Shown here piece by piece: positions 22,439-26,165 of a stretch of 26,165 bases of DNA (position 1 is its first letter; every line of letters begins with the position of its first letter). The DNA is from Deltaproteobacteria bacterium (GTDB lineage Bacteria; Desulfobacterota_B; Binatia; Bin18): contig JAAXHF010000187.1 of NCBI GenBank assembly GCA_012271025.1, positions 3,582 to 29,746 on the forward strand, in the 5' to 3' direction. A model generated the notes under the pieces. That model made no database searches, had not been told where the DNA came from, and was given only the letters and a program-made list of their open reading frames with translations. Both the position numbers and the translations under genes were made by a program.

Positions 22439-23004
22439 CTCGGTTCGTCCTCAAGAAGGGTGTTAAGAGAGCTGTACCACGGAGGACCAAAATCTGAACC
22501 TGGCAACGGAACCCTGTGCATGACGGCGAGCTTATGAGGATACCTGGCGTGTTTCGCCAGGTGTCGCGAGCGAATGAACATGAAATCAGTCCACCTATGA
22601 GTCTTTTTACCCATGCAGACGGCCAGGATGGAGAAGTGGTCGGCATTGTAAAAGCGTGAGCTTGGATCGTTGTTTGAGGTGCGCGTCTTCTGGGTTTCAA
22701 CTTTATAGGCAACATCAACTCCACCCTGCCTGTAAGCTTCATCGGCATCTCGAATGTTCTTGCATTCAATGAGTTGTCCAGAGCCATCTCCCGGAAGCCA
22801 GATGGTGTAATCTGGGTAGCCGTCTGAGTCATGTTCTTCAAATCGGTCAAGCGTTCCTACGTCGCACGACGCTTTGAGCTTCTTTCCGAGATGGACTTCA
22901 GCCACGGCTCCTTCCAAGGTGACTTTTGCTCGAAATCTGCGATTGATGGCGTCGAGCAATTCTGCTGCTGTCAGGTCATATTCGTGTTCGAGCGGGTGTG
23001 GCAT
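22435..23004 (-). CDS. Putative type II restriction endonuclease (PD-(D/E)XK type)
   Basis: 189 residues with no obvious close family seen. A PD-(D/E)XK nuclease signature is present: [20 protein letters not shown], with P64-D65 and E80-C-K82 at normal spacing and the expected hydrophobic strand between. Further conserved-looking polar residues follow (KVETQKTR, 101-108). Assignment as a restriction enzyme rests on this motif plus its position directly upstream of, and overlapping, a DNA methyltransferase. The start is the ATG at 23004, with only a weak purine-rich site (AAGAAG) upstream. Making the nuclease first in a two-gene transcript suggests that control of its translation matters; no controller-protein gene is seen. 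Confidence 0.75.
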   Translation of the reverse strand: MPHPLEHEYDLTAAELLDAINRRFRAKVTLEGAVAEVHLGKKLKASCDVGTLDRFEEHDSDGYPDYTIWLPGDGSGQLIECKNIRDADEAYRQGGVDVAYKVETQKTRTSNNDPSSRFYNADHFSILAVCMGKKTHRWTDFMFIRSRHLAKHARYPHKLAVMHRVPLPGSDFGPPWYSSLNTLLEDEPR

Positions 23005-23313
23005 GAAGGGCTTCTTCTGTGATCAAGCGGAACGTCCTCAACCAACGTACTTTGATACGAGTGAGCAATGTGTCTGATGTGTTTTTCTCTTCATCTTAAC
23101 TGAGAGGCGAAAATAAAGCGAACATGAATCTTTGTCAAGCTTTCTCTATCCCTTCATCCCTGCATCACCCTCCTTCGGGCTCAGGTCGCAACACGTCTGG
23201 GACTCAGGAGGAAGAAAGGTATTGTATTTCAAAGGGTTACAAAAGAATTTCGGAGGCAGCGGGGAGTTCCTCTCTCCCCGCCCCGTCTCAGGCTTTCTTG
23301 CCCCTGGCGTCGC
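23005..23313. other. 309-bp non-coding gap upstream of the restriction-modification pair
   Basis: The first 150 bases are A+T-rich and should hold the promoter for the nuclease-methyltransferase transcript, but I find no convincing -35/-10 pair or C-box. The part next to the SMP-30 gene has a G+C hairpin (23259-23281). No RNA gene or conserved open frame was recognised; short frames here lack ribosome sites. Confidence 0.5.
23259..23281 (-). terminator. Candidate terminator hairpin after the SMP-30 gene
   Basis: GCGGGGAG (23259-23266) pairs perfectly with CTCCCCGC (23274-23281) around a 7-base loop. It lies 33 bases after the stop of the minus-strand gene ending at 23314. The following T-run is weak (a TTCTTTT further on), so termination may be partial. 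Confidence 0.5.
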
Positions 23314-24138
23314 CTACACTGTCGCCAGGGGCACGGCCAGCCCAGGCACGTCTACCCGGGTGTGGAAAATCGTGCCCTTGCGGTCCGGCTCTTCGGTATT
23401 GTCGGCAGTCACAATGTACAGGTCGCGCCGGTCCTGGCCGCCAAAACACAGGCTGGTGACCGCCTTGGCCGGCACCTCAACAGCATGATCGAGCGTTCCG
23501 TCCGGCGCAAAACAGGCCGCGCAGCTCCCGCCATACACCGCCACCCACACCCGGCCGGACTCGTCAACCGCCAGGCCGTCGGGCACCTCGTCGAGGGTGG
23601 CAAAGACACGCCGGTTGGTCGCCGTTCCGTCCGGGCTGATGTCATGCACGACGACCTGTTTGACCGCACTGTCGGCGTGGTAGAGCAGCCTGCCGTCCGG
23701 AGACGCGCCAATGCCGTTCGTAATGCCGATGTCCCCGTACACCTCGGTCGCCTGCCCCTCGGCTTCGATCCGCCACAGCTCGCCCGGCACCTGGCTGGTC
23801 AGCTTGAATGGGTCGGACCGTAAGGCCCCGGCGTAGACCCGGCCTTCACTGTCGGTAAAGATATCGTTGAAGCCGGGAATATCGTCGCGCTGAAACAGGA
23901 TACGGCTGGTTCCGTCCTTGACGTGACAAATGTTCTTGCCGGAGACGACCACCCCACCGTCGGCGTGCAGCGCAATCCCCCCCACGCCCCGCCGTTTTGG
24001 TACGACGGTGCCGATCTCTCCGCCCGGCGAGCGGCGGTACACCCCGCCGTTTGTGACATCGCTGAAAAACAGGTTTCCGTCCGCGTCCACCCGGGGTCCT
24101 TCGATCAGGCCATAGCCTGAGGCAATTGTTTCCAGCAT
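23314..24138 (-). CDS. SMP-30/gluconolactonase-family beta-propeller hydrolase
   Basis: 274 residues forming a six-bladed propeller. The divalent-metal ligands of the family are visible: E13 (IEGPR), N91 (GFNDI), N141 (ITNGIG) and D187 (VPDGLAVD). Members hydrolyse sugar lactones or other lactones and esters; this sequence is closest in style to those simply annotated SMP-30/gluconolactonase/LRE. No signal peptide, so cytoplasmic. The ATG at 24138 has AGGGAGGA upstream. It is divergent from the SnoaL-like gene and shares a promoter region with it. Confidence 0.93.
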   Translation of the reverse strand: MLETIASGYGLIEGPRVDADGNLFFSDVTNGGVYRRSPGGEIGTVVPKRRGVGGIALHADGGVVVSGKNICHVKDGTSRILFQRDDIPGFNDIFTDSEGRVYAGALRSDPFKLTSQVPGELWRIEAEGQATEVYGDIGITNGIGASPDGRLLYHADSAVKQVVVHDISPDGTATNRRVFATLDEVPDGLAVDESGRVWVAVYGGSCAACFAPDGTLDHAVEVPAKAVTSLCFGGQDRRDLYIVTADNTEEPDRKGTIFHTRVDVPGLAVPLATV

Positions 24139-24209
24139 GGGTTCCTCCCTTTTAGTCAGTACGAAATTGGTCAGCCTGGAACAGGGCGGCCGCGCCCTTC
24201 CCTGCCCAG

Positions 24210-24238
24210 CTTATAGCCTGCAACATTCCGGTTGCCAA
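24210..24238 (-). promoter_or_regulatory. Promoter for the SMP-30 gene
   Basis: On the minus strand TTGGCA (24238-24233) and TATAAG (24215-24210) are 17 bases apart. The start of transcription would be near 24203, about 65 bases before the ATG. The -35 overlaps the -35 of the opposite promoter. Confidence 0.55.
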
Positions 24239-24261
24239 ACCCCGGCGGAGTGGACTATAAG
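24232..24261 (+). promoter_or_regulatory. Promoter for the SnoaL-like gene
   Basis: TTGCCA (24232-24237) and TATAAG (24256-24261) are 18 bases apart. The start of transcription would be near 24268, about 47 bases before the ATG at 24315. Its -35 shares five bases with the minus-strand -35. Confidence 0.55.
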
Positions 24262-24314
24262 GCAGGGAGATCAACCCGAACCGTACGCTGCGGCGTGCAA
24301 AGGAGGTAGCGCTG

Positions 24315-24716
24315 ATGAGTGCAGAAGAGAACAAAAAACTGGTGCTGGGTTTCTTCGAAGACATGTCGGCCGGCAATGCCGAAGCGTTTCTGGGCGCCAT
24401 GGCCGATAATGCGACCTGGTGGATCGCCGGGGAACCCAAGAACTTTCCGCTGGCCGGCACAAAGACCAAGGCCGAGTTTACCCAGCTGCTCCAGGGTATG
24501 GGCGACGCCATGCCCAACGGCCTGAAGATCACGGCCAAGGGCGTGACCGCCGAGGGCAATCGGGTCGCGGTCGAAGCCGAGTCCTACGGCGAACACGCCA
24601 ACGGCAAGATCTACAACAACTTCTACCACTTCCTGATCGAGTGCGAGAGCGGCAAAATCACCGCCGTCCGCGAGTACCTCGATACCATGCACGCCAACGA
24701 CGTGCTGGCCGGCTAA
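24315..24716 (+). CDS. SnoaL-like / NTF2-fold protein
   Basis: 133 residues with the cone-shaped NTF2 fold pattern: an N-terminal helix pair (LVLGFFEDMSAGNAEAFLGA), NATWWIAG (32-39), a linker helix, then strands GNRVAVEAESYGE and KIYNNFYHFLIECESGKIT, ending in REYLDTMHAND. Proteins of this type include small isomerases, cyclases and limonene-epoxide-hydrolase-like enzymes, and many with no known reaction. AGGAGG lies eight bases before the ATG. It is a single-gene unit with its own promoter and a strong terminator. Confidence 0.9.
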   Translation: MSAEENKKLVLGFFEDMSAGNAEAFLGAMADNATWWIAGEPKNFPLAGTKTKAEFTQLLQGMGDAMPNGLKITAKGVTAEGNRVAVEAESYGEHANGKIYNNFYHFLIECESGKITAVREYLDTMHANDVLAG

Positions 24717-24738
24717 ACGCCGAACGGGCTTGGAGAAG

Positions 24739-24765
24739 GGGCACGGGAGACCGTGCCCTTTTTTT
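24739..24765 (+). terminator. Intrinsic terminator after the SnoaL-like gene
   Basis: GGGCACGG (24739-24746) pairs with CCGTGCCC (24751-24758) around a GAGA tetraloop, followed at once by seven T residues (24759-24765). This is a textbook rho-independent terminator. The convergent CoA-transferase gene ends two bases beyond. Confidence 0.95.
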
Positions 24766-24766
24766 G

Positions 24767-26083
24767 TCAGACCGGCCAGAACATCCTTTTGGCTTGAGCC
24801 TTGAGTTCGGGCTGAAAATCCGGGTGAGAGATCTCGATCAGCGCCTCGGCCCGCTGACGCTGGGTCTTGCCCTGCAGATTTACAATGCCGAACTCGGTCA
24901 CCACATAGTCGGCGTACTGGCGGGGGGTAGTGAGCGTACTGCCCGGCTCAAGCATAGGCACAATCCGGGACAGCTGGCCCCTTTTGGCCGTCGACGGCAG
25001 AACCATGATAGAGCGCCCGCCGTCTGAGTACATCGCGCCCATCATGAACGTCATCTGCCCGCCAATACCCGAGTACATCTGGGGACCGAGCGACTCGGCG
25101 GCGGCCTGGCCCGTCAGGTCAATAGCCAGGGTGCTGTTGACCGCCACCTGATGGTTCTGGGCGGCGATATTCAGCAGCGAGTTGGTGTACAGCACGCTGT
25201 ACAGCTCAAAGGCCGGGTTATTGTCCACAAACTCCAGGTCGGCCCCGCCCACGACCATGGCGGCGACAGCCTTGCCCTGATGGCTGGTTTTGTATTTACC
25301 GGTGGCTACGCCGCGTTTTACCAGCTCGACGTGACTGGCGGTCATGATCTCGCTGTGGATGCCGAGATCGTTGCGGTCCATCAGAAACAGGCCGATCGCC
25401 TCGGAAATCGCCCCAATGCCCATCTGGACCGTATCGCCGTCACGAATCAGACCGGAGGCAAACTCACCGATCACTTCGAGCGTGCCCCGCTCTTCGTCCG
25501 GCGGCGGAGCCGTACTGACCGGAAAGGGCGCCGTTTCCTCGACCAGATAGTCGATCTCCGAGACGTGGATCCAGTTGTCGCCGTGGGTCCGGATAAAGGT
25601 CGGATCGACCTCGGCGACAAAGCATTTGGCCGCCCTGGCCGCGTCTTTGTTGTACCACAGGGCGTTGCCAAAGCTGCAATAGCCCCGCTCGTCGGGCGGC
25701 GAGACCACACCGTAGAAGATATCGGCCTGCCAGGTGTTGGTGCGCCCGTCCTCAACCTGCTTGGCGTACTGCGGATAGTCCAGGGGCAGAAAGTCCACAT
25801 AGTGCTGCTGCATGCCCTGGCGGCAGCCCGCGCCCACATAATCGACGATCAGGTGAAAGGACTGCTCGTAGCCCGGTTCGTTCCAGATCGGGTGGTTGTA
25901 CAGCGGATAGCACTGGATGAGGGTCACATCCTCGAGCTGGCCGTTGCGCTTGGCCAGGGCGTCCAGAATGGGAATCGGCGGTCTGCCGATGTGGAGACGA
26001 ACGAGCTGGCCGGATGTGGTCAGCTGGGCCGCAGCTTGGGCAGAAATGAGTTTGTCCTTATAGGTGTGTTGCCAGGGTTCCAT
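24767..26083 (-). CDS. Family I CoA-transferase (acetyl-CoA hydrolase / 4-hydroxybutyrate CoA-transferase family)
   Basis: 438 residues, the same length as the well-studied clostridial 4-hydroxybutyrate CoA-transferase. It transfers CoA between acetyl-CoA or a similar donor and a carboxylate through a glutamyl-CoA intermediate. Seen: an N-terminal domain with LVRLHIGRPPIPILDALAKR (28-47), MGIGAISEAIG near 221-231, LGIHSE with E245 as the likely catalytic glutamate, and the oxyanion loop SGIGGQ (338-343). The exact acid substrate is unknown. The start is the ATG at 26083, with a purine-rich GGGAGAAG upstream. It follows the SDR gene by 26 bases on the same strand and is likely in its operon. 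Unlike the family III enzymes in this window it uses a ping-pong mechanism. Confidence 0.92.
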   Translation of the reverse strand: MEPWQHTYKDKLISAQAAAQLTTSGQLVRLHIGRPPIPILDALAKRNGQLEDVTLIQCYPLYNHPIWNEPGYEQSFHLIVDYVGAGCRQGMQQHYVDFLPLDYPQYAKQVEDGRTNTWQADIFYGVVSPPDERGYCSFGNALWYNKDAARAAKCFVAEVDPTFIRTHGDNWIHVSEIDYLVEETAPFPVSTAPPPDEERGTLEVIGEFASGLIRDGDTVQMGIGAISEAIGLFLMDRNDLGIHSEIMTASHVELVKRGVATGKYKTSHQGKAVAAMVVGGADLEFVDNNPAFELYSVLYTNSLLNIAAQNHQVAVNSTLAIDLTGQAAAESLGPQMYSGIGGQMTFMMGAMYSDGGRSIMVLPSTAKRGQLSRIVPMLEPGSTLTTPRQYADYVVTEFGIVNLQGKTQRQRAEALIEISHPDFQPELKAQAKRMFWPV

Positions 26084-26109
26084 ACGTCTTCTCCCGATAT
26101 ACTTGGGAG

Positions 26110-26165
26110 CTAGCCCACCAGACTGTGGCCGCCATCGACAAACAGGGTGGTGCCGGTCATGAAGG
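26110..26165 (-). CDS. C-terminal end of a short-chain dehydrogenase/reductase (cut by window edge)
   Basis: Seventeen codons before the TAG stop (26112-26110) read FMTGTTLFVDGGHSLVG. This is the typical SDR C-terminus (I/M-TG-x-x-L-x-VDGG). The gene starts outside the window. It would act on an alcohol or ketone with NAD(P)H, and probably precedes the CoA-transferase in one transcript. Confidence 0.8.
   Translation of the reverse strand, partial: FMTGTTLFVDGGHSLVG

Overview
The window is G+C-rich bacterial chromosome (sampled lines run in the mid-60s percent), densely coded, with short or overlapping gene junctions and AGGAGG-type ribosome sites. It has no rRNA or tRNA gene, CRISPR array, transposase or phage gene that I can recognise. 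The gene mix is that of a heterotroph degrading diverse carboxylic acids and xenobiotic-like compounds: four family III CoA-transferases, a family I CoA-transferase, two LLM-class flavin oxidoreductases, a phosphotriesterase-family enzyme, an M20 amidohydrolase, an aldo/keto reductase, an SMP-30 protein and an SDR end. This repertoire is common in uncultivated soil and marine lineages (Tectomicrobia-, Binatota- or 'deltaproteobacterial'-like). That placement is inference from gene content only. A sigma54/PspF-controlled psp locus fits a proteobacterium-like lineage with a Gram-negative envelope.

Region 1 (1-6991, all minus strand): a partial secreted protein, then CoA-transferase, membrane-anchored alpha/beta hydrolase, and three more CoA-transferases (listed by rising coordinate; transcription runs the other way). 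A good sigma70-like promoter precedes the first-transcribed gene (6930). A second one, carrying a 24-bp TetR-type palindrome, precedes the gene starting at 1491. Junctions in this block hold degenerate heptamer repeats and tandem duplications. One duplication copied the 3' end of a CoA-transferase gene, and one heptamer run lies inside the signal-peptide codons of the hydrolase.

Region 2 (7006-10079): a phage-shock-protein locus. pspF is divergent from pspA, a DUF2306-like membrane gene, pspB and pspC. A textbook -24/-12 promoter lies before pspA, with two ATAGTGA direct repeats upstream that may be PspF sites. The extra membrane gene is translationally coupled to pspB.

Region 3 (10213-16626, minus): tightly packed genes transcribed as LLM oxidoreductase, Hsp15-like S4 protein, threonine aldolase, glyoxalase-fold protein, phosphotriesterase-family hydrolase, a small anchored protein, a secreted zinc metalloprotease with an inserted PA domain, and a TetR regulator.

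Region 4 (16769-21468): an M20 amidohydrolase (plus), a FUN14-domain protein coupled to a YdjM-like membrane protein (minus), and a second LLM enzyme divergent from an aldo/keto reductase.

Region 5 (21491-23313): a compact restriction-modification pair of clearly lower G+C (about 50% in sampled lines), probably acquired by transfer.

Region 6 (23314-26165): an SMP-30/gluconolactonase-like gene and a SnoaL-like gene diverging from promoters that share a -35 element, a strong terminator, a family I CoA-transferase, and the last 17 codons of an SDR.
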